NCBI GenBank assembly: GCA_964358645.1
Contig: CAYHPW010000025.1
Coordinates: 1-37,597 of the forward strand
Reading direction: 5' to 3'
DNA from: JBBTDV01 sp038042605
GTDB lineage: Bacteria; Bdellovibrionota; UBA1018
Length of the DNA: 37,597 nt
Made by a program: the position numbers and the translations under genes. Within the stretch, counting starts at the first letter, position 1. Every line of letters begins with the position of its first letter. Below the pieces are notes generated by a model. The model was not told the DNA's origin. It saw nothing but the letters and a program-made list of their open reading frames with translations, and searched no databases. Positions 1-7,245 of this stretch are shown here, piece by piece.

Positions 1-144
1 GGCTCATGTGACATTTGTTGTATAGGCAATATTGATCCGGCAGGAGTGTAGCATTGCCACGCATGGATTTGATGTTACACTTAACAATAAGCAGTTTCAT
101 GGAAGGTATGCAGTTAACTGTTATGCAAATCAAGGAGGATTCGC

Positions 145-1356
145 ATGCGTGGAAAAATCGCTTTTTTTACCCTGCTTTCAAGTATCTTTTTTGCACTGAA
201 TGCCGGTGCTGCCGATGTAGCCAATATCAAAGAATGGACCTTCATGGTCTTCCTGAATGGCAACAATAATCTCGATAGTTATGGTGACATGAATATCAAC
301 CAAATGGAGACGGTCGGTTCAACTGAGAATATGAATATAGTCGTTCAATGGGCCAGCTACTCAAAAATGAAAGTGGAAAGGTTATATGTCACAAAAGACA
401 ATGACCTCCAAAACGTCACTTCTCCAGTTGTACAGGATGTTTCCGGCACTGACATGGGTGACTGGCGGAGCCTTGTTGAATTCGTCAGGTGGAGCGTGGC
501 GAATTACCCTGCAAAGAAATACTTCATCAATGTATGGGATCACGGCAGCGGATGGCGCGCTTATAAGATGAATGTGTCATCTTTTGTTCGTCCAACCGAT
601 ATCAGCTGGGATGATTTCACCGGCAATGCGATTACTACCGCACAACTTGGCGTGGCGATGTCTGAGGCCGCAAAAATCATAGGCCATAAAGTTGATATTT
701 ACGGGAGTGATGCCTGCCTTATGGGCATGATTGAAGTCGCCGACGAGATGAAGGACTCAGTAAGCATATTCGCTGGTTCACAGGAAGTGGAACCAGCCGA
801 AGGTTGGCCTTATGATATGTTACTTCAAAGATGGGCTGCGGTTCCGAATGCCGGACCGATTGATGTGGCTGGTTTTCTTGCTGAAGAATACAAGCGTTCT
901 TATCAGGGTGGGAACAACGGATATCGAGATGTCACTTTCTCCGCTTATGACATGAGCCGCATTGGCGCGTTGGATAACGCCATGGCGGCATTTTCTTCGA
1001 GTATTCTTTCGCTCGGTACCGGTGACAGGACGAAGGTCGTCAATGCAGTAAAAGAAACATTGAATTTCGCTTATAGCGACTATGGTGACCTGATGGATTT
1101 TTTATCGATACTAGGCAAGGCTAATATCCAAAGCATCCCAAAGAATGTAATTTCAGCAGTTGACGAGGCGGCAAAGGATTTTGTTGTCGTGAATGAAGTG
1201 TCATCCGGATATGCCCGTGCAACAGGGGTGTCGATATGGCTGCCAGCGAGTGCAAGCACATATAATTCTCATGCGGGAAATTATGCAACCATGCAATTCC
1301 ATGCAAATACCAAATGGGGAGATGCGCTTAGGTTTATCCTGCAGGACACGTACTAA
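145..1356 (+). CDS. Secreted clostripain-family (peptidase C11) cysteine protease
   Basis: This is a 403-residue protein with a Sec signal peptide (about residues 1-22, basic start, hydrophobic core, ending AGAA). The family hallmarks are both present: the catalytic His in VWDHGSGW (His133) and the catalytic Cys in YGSDACLMGM (Cys191). Family C11 enzymes usually cleave after Arg or Lys and act outside the cytoplasm. The start is supported by a near-perfect Shine-Dalgarno (AAGGAGGA, 5 nt before the ATG). The upstream 144 bases hold a 10-bp palindrome at 111-120 but no clear promoter. The gene stands alone and converges on the glycosyltransferase operon, with the two stop codons overlapping by 4 nt. 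The family call is firm; the substrate is unknown. Confidence 0.88.
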   Translation: MRGKIAFFTLLSSIFFALNAGAADVANIKEWTFMVFLNGNNNLDSYGDMNINQMETVGSTENMNIVVQWASYSKMKVERLYVTKDNDLQNVTSPVVQDVSGTDMGDWRSLVEFVRWSVANYPAKKYFINVWDHGSGWRAYKMNVSSFVRPTDISWDDFTGNAITTAQLGVAMSEAAKIIGHKVDIYGSDACLMGMIEVADEMKDSVSIFAGSQEVEPAEGWPYDMLLQRWAAVPNAGPIDVAGFLAEEYKRSYQGGNNGYRDVTFSAYDMSRIGALDNAMAAFSSSILSLGTGDRTKVVNAVKETLNFAYSDYGDLMDFLSILGKANIQSIPKNVISAVDEAAKDFVVVNEVSSGYARATGVSIWLPASASTYNSHAGNYATMQFHANTKWGDALRFILQDTY

Positions 1357-2192
1357 GTCTCCGCTTGGTGTAGGCCTTTTAAGCAACGAGTGCGTTTGCT
1401 TAGTTTTAATTCTTCCAGTCTGGCATCATTGGCCGCGGTGAATACGCGTCTGGGGTGCCAGACATGGAATTGCAAGGCAACCCCCTTCATTGATTTTATG
1501 CTGAAACCCAGGTTTTGCAGCCTTATCTCAATGTCGGTATCCTCACGGCCGTAACCCTCATAAGTCTCGTCAAAGCCGTTTATCGCTTCTAGTGCGGAGC
1601 GAGTGACCGAATAATTACATCCTTTCATGTCAGCGACGTGCTGCAGTTTTAAAATTGAACGCAGCCATGGCGACGTGATTCTTATTGTTCTGTTTAGAAA
1701 TTCGGAATCACTGCGTAACGCGCTGATTATGAGCGGGAGCCGAGGCCAGTCGAAGAAACCGTTGCGGACTTTTTCAGCGGTAAGACGCGAACTTATGTCT
1801 GGCCCGAGTTCCACGCGCCTGCCAGCTAGGTACTTACCTGGTTCGTGCATGTCGATGTGGTCTTTAACAAAATCACGGTGTGGGATGCAATCGCCATCCA
1901 AAAAAATGCAAATTTCGCCTTTAGCCCGTCGTAGGCCTTCATTGAGTATTTTACATTTCCTGAACCCTTCATGTTGCTGCCAAACATGGTCCACTTGCAT
2001 GGCTGCGCATGAGCGGAAATCTTCTACCACCCGGCTGGTTTCCTCACCAGAACCGTCATCACAGATTATGACTTCAAAGTCCTTGGTGTTTTGCCGTTCA
2101 ATACCGGCACACACGAGCGAAAGATGCCTTGGCATATTGAATGTCGAGACAAACAGCGTGGCTTTGGGTTTGTCCTTCATGGTTTGTTTCAT
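1353..2192 (-). CDS. Family 2 glycosyltransferase
   Basis: This 279-residue protein begins with a GT2 GT-A fold: TLFVSTFN near the start, ICDDGSGEET for nucleotide binding, and FLDGDCIP as the DxD-type metal/sugar-nucleotide motif. A later NGFDETYEGYGREDTDIEIRL segment resembles the C-terminal galactosyltransferase-associated region of some GT2 enzymes. It probably adds one sugar to a surface glycan at the cytoplasmic face of the inner membrane. It is the last gene of a four-gene minus-strand operon, and its ATG overlaps the stop of the gene before it (ATGA). The sugar donor and acceptor cannot be read from sequence. A second in-frame ATG lies 12 nt inside. Confidence 0.85.
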   Translation of the reverse strand: MKQTMKDKPKATLFVSTFNMPRHLSLVCAGIERQNTKDFEVIICDDGSGEETSRVVEDFRSCAAMQVDHVWQQHEGFRKCKILNEGLRRAKGEICIFLDGDCIPHRDFVKDHIDMHEPGKYLAGRRVELGPDISSRLTAEKVRNGFFDWPRLPLIISALRSDSEFLNRTIRITSPWLRSILKLQHVADMKGCNYSVTRSALEAINGFDETYEGYGREDTDIEIRLQNLGFSIKSMKGVALQFHVWHPRRVFTAANDARLEELKLSKRTRCLKGLHQAET

Positions 2193-3103
2193 TTCCTGAT
2201 TAATTTGTAATTCCTGTATTCAAACAAACGGTATCCGGTTAGCTTTTCAAAAATATCTAGTATGGCCTTCTTGATGTCACCGAATGTCCAGACGAATTTG
2301 GAAGTGTCGTAATCCCACTTCCATTTTACGGCGCTGATGCGCTTACTCATGACGGCTGGATGGGTACCTAAAAATTTTTGCAAGCCCCAGAACCGTTTGT
2401 AACGGTAGTTGTCGCCGGTATGTGGTTTTTTGCCTGAATCGGCATGGTCATTTCTAGGGCCATGGTAAAGTTGGTCGAGAAAAAATGTTTTACTGCGCAT
2501 CGCTTCTGGGTGTCTTACCCATCCATAGTGAAAGACGCGAGCTTCTGTGCGTGCCACGCTGAGTTTGCGGCCGCTGATATGGCGGAATCCTTGCGCATCC
2601 CCAACGCTGAGTGGTGATGCATTTTTCTTTATTGCCCGGACTTCGCGACGGTATGCGCTTCTCGAAAATTGTACTATATCGTACGAGCCATAAAAATGGA
2701 CGTAGTCAAATAAAAGGCCTTCTACTTCTGGGAGTTTGAGGTTTTGTTCAAGCGACTGTTTAAGTGCCGGTATGTCGTTTTCATGAAGGACTTCGTCTGC
2801 CTGCAGATAAATACACCAATCGCCAGTGCATTTGCCGAGGGCTGTATTTGTTTGTTCAGCAAGCAGTGCGCCTCCGCGATTTTGTTCGGGTGACTTTGCC
2901 TCCCATGACGTTTCAAAACAGCGTATTTTTCCGCTACCATCTTTTTCAGCTAATGAGAGGATTTGCATAGCGGTATCATCATCACTTCTGCCAATGTTCA
3001 CTATGAGCTCATCAACGAGGGGTAGCATGGAGTGAAGGCTTTCCTGGTAAGGGTAATCAAAAATGTTGCCATTTTTTATAATAGTGAAACCTGAGACCTT
3101 CAT
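2189..3103 (-). CDS. GT2-like glycosyltransferase
   Basis: This 304-residue protein opens with a GT-A-like half: VSGFTIIKNG, DELIVNIGRSDDDT, and a YLQADEVLHE motif where GT2 enzymes carry DxD. The C-terminal half ends in a basic, aromatic segment, possibly membrane-associated. Its start overlaps the upstream stop by one base (TGATG) and its end overlaps the next start (ATGA), so all these genes are translationally coupled. It probably acts in LPS core or capsule assembly. The sequence is more divergent than its two GT2 neighbours, with QAD rather than a classical DxD, so substrate prediction is not possible. Confidence 0.78.
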   Translation of the reverse strand: MKVSGFTIIKNGNIFDYPYQESLHSMLPLVDELIVNIGRSDDDTAMQILSLAEKDGSGKIRCFETSWEAKSPEQNRGGALLAEQTNTALGKCTGDWCIYLQADEVLHENDIPALKQSLEQNLKLPEVEGLLFDYVHFYGSYDIVQFSRSAYRREVRAIKKNASPLSVGDAQGFRHISGRKLSVARTEARVFHYGWVRHPEAMRSKTFFLDQLYHGPRNDHADSGKKPHTGDNYRYKRFWGLQKFLGTHPAVMSKRISAVKWKWDYDTSKFVWTFGDIKKAILDIFEKLTGYRLFEYRNYKLIRK

Positions 3104-3894
3104 CAGTGCCTGGCCGTTTTATTCTGTATTTGCCACATTTTTACGTGGCGTACCACGCGGGATACGCCTTCCAATAAAGAAATTATGAATCCGTGCATGC
3201 CGTCGCGGTATGCTTTGTAGTAAAAAAAATTCTTAAGAAACATTGCAGGAAAAGCAAAGGCGAGCTTAAAGCAGTTTGTCCTCTGGCCAGCCAAGATCCT
3301 ATCTTTGGCTTCAATTGTAGTGTACTTGTTCATTTTTTCAAGAAAGTGGTGTGGTGAAAATTCCGGGAAATGAAGAAGTGGTTCGTGTATATAGCCGGGT
3401 TTATCGCAAAAAACAGGGTATTCATGTACATCATTGATATATTTTACACCGCCTCGGTGGAAGAAACGATCCTGATAACTCGGGTTCCAAATTCCGTATT
3501 TGATCGGTTTTCCTAAAAAATATTCCACACGTCTTACTTTATATGCGAGTTTCTCCGGCCCACCAGCCCTTGTCATCATGGTTTGGATGCTTGAGGCTAG
3601 TTCCGCCGTGCATTGTTCGTCGGCATCAACCACGAGCAGCCAATCATTAGAGGCCTCACTTAGCGCGTAATTTCTTTGTGACCTGAACCCATCCCATGGG
3701 CGTTGTGTAAATTTTATTTTTGTGGCCCACGGTGCGGTTTTGGATAAGCAAAGATCAGGGGTTTTGTCCTTGCTAAAGGCATCCACAACCAATATTTCGT
3801 TGGTCCAAAGGAGCGAGGATAAGCAGCGCTCAATACGGGCCTCTTCGTTATATGTAATTATCGCCGCTGTTATGGCTGGTTTCACAGAGCTCAC
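3103..3894 (-). CDS. GT2 glycosyltransferase, WaaE/KdtX-like (LPS core)
   Basis: GT2 protein with AAIITYNEEARIERCL, EILVVDAFSKDKT, RNYALSEASNDWLLVVDADE and a hydrophobic, basic C-terminus. This pattern is typical of the WaaE/KdtX group that adds beta-linked glucose to the inner LPS core. I place the start at the GTG at 3894 because AAAGGAG sits 10 nt upstream. A longer in-frame start at 3951 exists but has no comparable ribosome site and would increase the overlap with the heptosyltransferase-like gene from 47 to 104 nt. The product is then about 263 residues. Its neighbour, a GT9 enzyme, fits an LPS core operon. The exact sugar is inferred, not proven. Confidence 0.82.
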   Translation of the reverse strand: MSSVKPAITAAIITYNEEARIERCLSSLLWTNEILVVDAFSKDKTPDLCLSKTAPWATKIKFTQRPWDGFRSQRNYALSEASNDWLLVVDADEQCTAELASSIQTMMTRAGGPEKLAYKVRRVEYFLGKPIKYGIWNPSYQDRFFHRGGVKYINDVHEYPVFCDKPGYIHEPLLHFPEFSPHHFLEKMNKYTTIEAKDRILAGQRTNCFKLAFAFPAMFLKNFFYYKAYRDGMHGFIISLLEGVSRVVRHVKMWQIQNKTARH

Positions 3895-4960
3895 CGCTAC
3901 AGCACTCCTTTGATAAAAGCAGGCATTTCGCCAGTACGTTTTCGATTCCAATTAAAGTCATACATTTGTGCTGTTTTTCCGTACAGTGTGTAACACCACA
4001 CCATTTCGGCATTCCTGCCATTGCATGTCGCCGGCAGTCAAGGGATTCTATGAAAAGATAAGGATGTTTGTCACTTGGGTATGGGTGCCATTCAAATGGA
4101 TGTTCCGGCCCAAAAATGGTTATCGTCGGCGTACCCACTGCTGCTGCGACATGCCTGGGGCCCGAATCATTGCCTACAAAAACAGCAAGGCGTTTGGTTA
4201 TAGCCGCAAGTTCGCGGAGCGAGAATGAGCAATTCCCGGAAATCGATCCACTGTACTCTTTTGGGTGACGTTCGGAACAGGCCAGGAATTTATACATGAG
4301 ATCGCTTTCGTCTTCGCCAGCCAGGGCCAAAACCGATCCGTTGGTTTTCTTGCACCACGATGCGGCCAGGGCCGCGAAACGCTCCACAGGCCAGCTTTTT
4401 GCGGGCCTGCTGGCTGCTAAGCCTATTCCCAAAACCGGTCGCGCGCTGTTATGGGACGCAATATATTTTTCAGCCCAATCGTCTTCTTGTTTTGTTGTGT
4501 AAATAACTGGCAATCTTCCGGGGGAAATATGGATCCCAAGGGCGCGGACGGCATCCATGTCACGTTCTGTTATGGGTTTTATCGTGCCTTTTCCGTCTAT
4601 TTTAACGGTGGAAAAACGATTAGGCTTCGTAAGATCATGAAAATGGATAGCCCTACTACTAGCTCCGGTCAGACGCGACAATATGGCGCTTGAACTGCTG
4701 GCGTGGAAGTTTATTGCAACGTCAAATGATTCCTTCCTGAGTCGCCTGGCCATCCGGATTAAGTCGGCAGTCGTTGGTCTTAACTTCCACAATCTGTCGA
4801 TGGCTGGGTGGTTTTCAAGAATCTCTGCCCACACATTGGATACGCAAACATGTATTTCAGCATGAGGGAAAGCTTTTCGGAGCTCAAGCAGTGGGGCACT
4901 CATCACCACTGTGTCACCAAGTGAGCGTAACTTAAGCGCTAGGATTTTATTTGGCGCCAT
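3848..4960 (-). CDS. Family 9 glycosyltransferase (heptosyltransferase-like)
   Basis: This 370-residue GT-B protein has the N-terminal LALKLRSLGDTVVMSAPLL motif and the C-terminal donor-site signature FVGNDSGPRHVAAAVGTPT followed by IFGP, both diagnostic of GT9 (WaaC/WaaF/WaaQ). These enzymes transfer heptose from ADP-heptose to the LPS inner core on the cytoplasmic membrane. It is the first gene of the four-gene glycosyltransferase operon, directly downstream of a strong terminator. I see no Shine-Dalgarno sequence before its ATG; a TAGTAT hexamer ends 8 nt upstream and might serve as a -10 box for a very short leader. Which heptosyltransferase it is cannot be resolved here. Confidence 0.88.
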   Translation of the reverse strand: MAPNKILALKLRSLGDTVVMSAPLLELRKAFPHAEIHVCVSNVWAEILENHPAIDRLWKLRPTTADLIRMARRLRKESFDVAINFHASSSSAILSRLTGASSRAIHFHDLTKPNRFSTVKIDGKGTIKPITERDMDAVRALGIHISPGRLPVIYTTKQEDDWAEKYIASHNSARPVLGIGLAASRPAKSWPVERFAALAASWCKKTNGSVLALAGEDESDLMYKFLACSERHPKEYSGSISGNCSFSLRELAAITKRLAVFVGNDSGPRHVAAAVGTPTITIFGPEHPFEWHPYPSDKHPYLFIESLDCRRHAMAGMPKWCGVTHCTEKQHKCMTLIGIENVLAKCLLLSKECCSGELCETSHNSGDNYI

Positions 4961-5000
4961 GCGTACAAATACTAGCCTATGGCAGCGAAAAAAAAAATGG

Positions 5001-5037
5001 GCAAAAAAAAGCCCCGGTTACAAAAGCAACCAGGGCT
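5001..5037 (-). terminator. Rho-independent terminator
   Basis: Read on the minus strand, AGCCCTGGTTGC and its mismatched partner (AACCGGGGCT) form a GC-rich stem with a short T-rich loop (positions 5010-5037). A run of eight T follows. It lies 24 nt after the stop of the small Lys/Ala-rich gene and before the glycosyltransferase operon, separating the two units. Confidence 0.9.
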
Positions 5038-5061
5038 AAATAAATTAGACCACTTTTAAAT

Positions 5062-5331
5062 CTAGTGGTGTTCGCCACCTTCATGCGTTTCGGCCGCAGG
5101 AGGTGCTTCTTCTGTTTTCTTTTCGGCCTTAGCTTTCTTAGCTTTTGCTTTCTTGGCTTTTGCTTTCTTGGCTTTCTTTGTTGTTTTGGCAGGCTCGGTC
5201 TGGTCTGCTTGTTGTTCAACTGGGGCAGGCGCGGCCTGGTCGGTGCTTGGAGGAGGTGTTGTCCCCTCTTCAGCAAAAGCAACCAGCGAGAAAACAAATG
5301 CTGCAATCATCATGAGAGCTATTTTTTTCAT
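5062..5331 (-). CDS. Small secreted Lys/Ala-rich protein, unknown function
   Basis: This 89-residue protein has a clear Sec signal peptide (MKKIALMMIAAFVFSLVAFA, cleavage expected after residue 20). The mature part is low complexity: a Pro/Ala/Gln/Thr stretch, then repeated KKAKA units, then an acidic and His-rich tail ending EGGEHH. I recognise no domain. The start is well supported by AAGGAG 5 nt upstream of the ATG. It has its own terminator, and a 169-bp gap lies upstream, so it is probably a monocistronic gene. Similar lysine-alanine tracts occur in histone-H1-like proteins, but those are cytoplasmic. Here the signal peptide argues for a periplasmic or surface polycation, perhaps binding anionic polymers. 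That role is inference only. Confidence 0.75.
   Translation of the reverse strand: MKKIALMMIAAFVFSLVAFAEEGTTPPPSTDQAAPAPVEQQADQTEPAKTTKKAKKAKAKKAKAKKAKAEKKTEEAPPAAETHEGGEHH
5132..5180 (-). repeat. 15-bp tandem repeat encoding KKAKA units
   Basis: Two exact tandem copies of a 15-bp unit (5141-5155 and 5156-5170 on the plus strand, GCTTTTGCTTTCTTG) are flanked by partial copies. They encode the Lys-Ala-Lys-Ala-Lys tract of the small secreted protein. Being in-frame units of five codons, copy-number changes would lengthen or shorten the tract without a frameshift. Confidence 0.8.
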
Positions 5332-5500
5332 ATAATCTCCTTATGTATGGTTCGTCATGTTTGCTTATAATAAGTTGCAAGTAATGACTGAAAACTTGCT
5401 ACAAATATCCATTTAGGTGGATGTTTAATTACTAATCAAGAAAATTATCATAATCATCATGTGTTGTTGAATACTGATACATTGTTGCGAAAAGCACCAA
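5332..5500. other. Intergenic region, promoter side of the small secreted gene
   Basis: This 169-bp AT-rich gap lies between the unrecognised gene ending at 5501 and the small secreted gene. On the minus strand it contains a TATTAT/TTATAA stretch about 40 nt upstream of the start that could be a -10 region, but I see no convincing -35. A 5-bp inverted repeat (GCAAG/CTTGC) overlaps it. Nothing firm can be called. Confidence 0.3.
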
Positions 5501-6142
5501 CTAGAATCGTGAATCAAATTTGTAAATATGAGAGATGTCGATGTGCTGGAACCTGAGATGTTTCAGTTTCATGGCGGCTAACTGGTGAATAAGTTTTGTC
5601 TGGATTTTTTTATCTTGGGAGCGGATTTTTTTAACCTCCCTGAGAATGAATGATTCTATTTCAATGGGATGAAAACAAAAGCCGCGTGAAAACTCGTACG
5701 TCCCTCTAAATGGGATGAGGCGCGCTTCAAAGATGTCGCCTTTCGTGAAACCCATGGTTACTTCAGGATCGTTAACTTTGTATGACTTAGCTGAAAAAAG
5801 GTCAGTTACAACGCAGCTTTTTTTAATCCATGTAAAACGTTTAACCCTAAAAATAGAATGTATAGTTGCACAAAAATCCTTATAAATATTTATTTCCTCG
5901 CTTGAAAAATCATTCTTGTGCTTACGGAAGTAATACCTTATCGGGGGCAGATCTACGCCAGGCAGATCCCGATCGAAGAGATACCAATCCATAAAGATGC
6001 ACATACGGTGCTCGAACTCCGGATCGTCTTCGTAAACAACGCCGGCTTTTTCGAAATATTCTTTCCTTGCGGTATAAACTTCCCGATAGTAATCGCCGGT
6101 GGTGAACTCTTCTATTACTGGATCTATGTATTTTGAGTACAT
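5501..6142 (-). CDS. Unrecognised conserved-looking protein, last gene of the lep-pyr-car unit
   Basis: This 213-residue cytoplasmic protein has no signal peptide or membrane segment. I do not recognise the family. The N-terminal part is charged and aromatic-rich (EHRMCIFMDWYLFDRDLPG). The middle looks beta-rich (CVVTDLFSAKSYKV, then FTKGDIFEARLIPFRGTYEF), and the C-terminal part is basic and helical (FILREVKKIRSQDKK). The start overlaps the end of carA by 19 nt and has only a weak GAAG site upstream, suggesting translational coupling to carA. Nothing in it resembles CarB, the partner normally expected after carA. The gene is likely real because it is tightly coupled and keeps a long open frame. 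No function is proposed. Confidence 0.7.
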   Translation of the reverse strand: MYSKYIDPVIEEFTTGDYYREVYTARKEYFEKAGVVYEDDPEFEHRMCIFMDWYLFDRDLPGVDLPPIRYYFRKHKNDFSSEEINIYKDFCATIHSIFRVKRFTWIKKSCVVTDLFSAKSYKVNDPEVTMGFTKGDIFEARLIPFRGTYEFSRGFCFHPIEIESFILREVKKIRSQDKKIQTKLIHQLAAMKLKHLRFQHIDISHIYKFDSRF

Positions 6143-7245
6143 GTTTTCTGCTTCATTGCGTATACGAAACGTCCGAACAAATCCATTGAATCATGTGGGC
6201 CGGGGGATGCTTCAGGGTGATATTGCACGGAAAAAGCATTTGCATCGCGAAGCATGATCCCTTCCACTGTCTTATCGTTAAGGTTGACGTGAGTTATTTC
6301 GGCAAAATCAGGTAAAGAAGCAGCTAAAACCGCATAACCATGGTTATGCGAGCTGATCTCCACGCGTCCGCTGATTTTATCTATGACCGGCTGGTTGCCG
6401 CCGCGATGCCCGAATTTTAACTTGTATGTCTTAGCACCGATCGCAAGGGCTAGTATCTGATGACCCATGCAAACGCCGAATAACGGTATTTTACCAAGTA
6501 TCTCGCGAACCGTATCAGCAGCATAAGGAGCAGCTGTTGGGTCGCCAGGACCATTTGAAAGGAAAATGCCATCAGGTTTCATTCCTAAAATATCGCTTGC
6601 CTTGCTGGCAGCGGGGACAACAGTGATTTCGCAACCACGTTGTGCAAGACATCTCAACATGTTGCGCTTTATGCCAAAGTCCATTGCAACTACCTTGAAA
6701 AGCGCCTTCCCTTGTGAAGGCCATTTATAAGGCTCCTTGGTAGAGACTTCCGAAATCATGTCTCTCCCTTCGAATCGAGGGAGGGAGGCAAGCAGGTCGT
6801 GCGCACGGTGGCGGTTTTCGAGTGGCATGATGATTCCGCGGATCACCCCTTTTGACCTAAGTTGGCGTGTCAGGTGTCTTGTGTCTACGTCAAAGAGGCA
6901 TGGAATGTCGTGTTTTAATAGGTAGTCTTCTAGTGTGCCGGTCATGCGCCAATTAGACGGGATTTTACATAAATCATGGATGACAAAACCGGCGCAACAT
7001 GGGCCATTATTTTCTACATCTTCGTTATTTATTCCGGTGTTTCCGATGTGCGGGGCGGTCATACATATTATTTGGCCGTAATATGAGGAGTCGGTCAGTA
7101 TTTCCTGATAACCGGTCATTGATGTGTTAAATACCACTTCGCCGTAACCTCGGTCGGTATTGATAGATCTAGTGGACTGCGCGCCAAAAAGTCTTCCGGT
7201 AAATTCAAAGCCGTTTTCCAGGATTAGGACGCCTTCTTTACTCAT
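6124..7245 (-). CDS. carA: Carbamoyl-phosphate synthase small (glutaminase) subunit
   Basis: CarA hydrolyses glutamine and channels ammonia to CarB for carbamoyl phosphate, used in pyrimidine and arginine synthesis. The class I amidotransferase triad is complete: Cys259 in GVCMGHQ, His343 and Glu345 in QYHPEASPG. The N-terminal domain has typical CarA motifs (GEVVFNTSMTGYQEILTD). I take the ATG at 7245 (373 residues) because GGAAA precedes it; a TTG 12 nt upstream is also open. It overlaps pyrC by 8 nt. No carB follows within the window: the next gene is of an unrecognised family, so the large subunit must be encoded elsewhere. Confidence 0.96.
   Translation of the reverse strand: MSKEGVLILENGFEFTGRLFGAQSTRSINTDRGYGEVVFNTSMTGYQEILTDSSYYGQIICMTAPHIGNTGINNEDVENNGPCCAGFVIHDLCKIPSNWRMTGTLEDYLLKHDIPCLFDVDTRHLTRQLRSKGVIRGIIMPLENRHRAHDLLASLPRFEGRDMISEVSTKEPYKWPSQGKALFKVVAMDFGIKRNMLRCLAQRGCEITVVPAASKASDILGMKPDGIFLSNGPGDPTAAPYAADTVREILGKIPLFGVCMGHQILALAIGAKTYKLKFGHRGGNQPVIDKISGRVEISSHNHGYAVLAASLPDFAEITHVNLNDKTVEGIMLRDANAFSVQYHPEASPGPHDSMDLFGRFVYAMKQKTCTQNT

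Noticed and set aside
1..51. Open frame to the left edge ending TAG at 49-51 (16 codons)
   Set aside because: Another frame also ends there by chance (TAG at 23-25); too short to decide which, if any, is a gene end.
54..269. 71-codon plus-strand frame overlapping the protease gene
   Set aside because: Out of frame with the real gene and its strong ribosome site; no recognisable sequence.
4977..5306. 109-codon minus-strand frame across the Lys/Ala-rich gene
   Set aside because: Shadow frame of the repetitive tract; the signal-peptide frame has the ribosome site.
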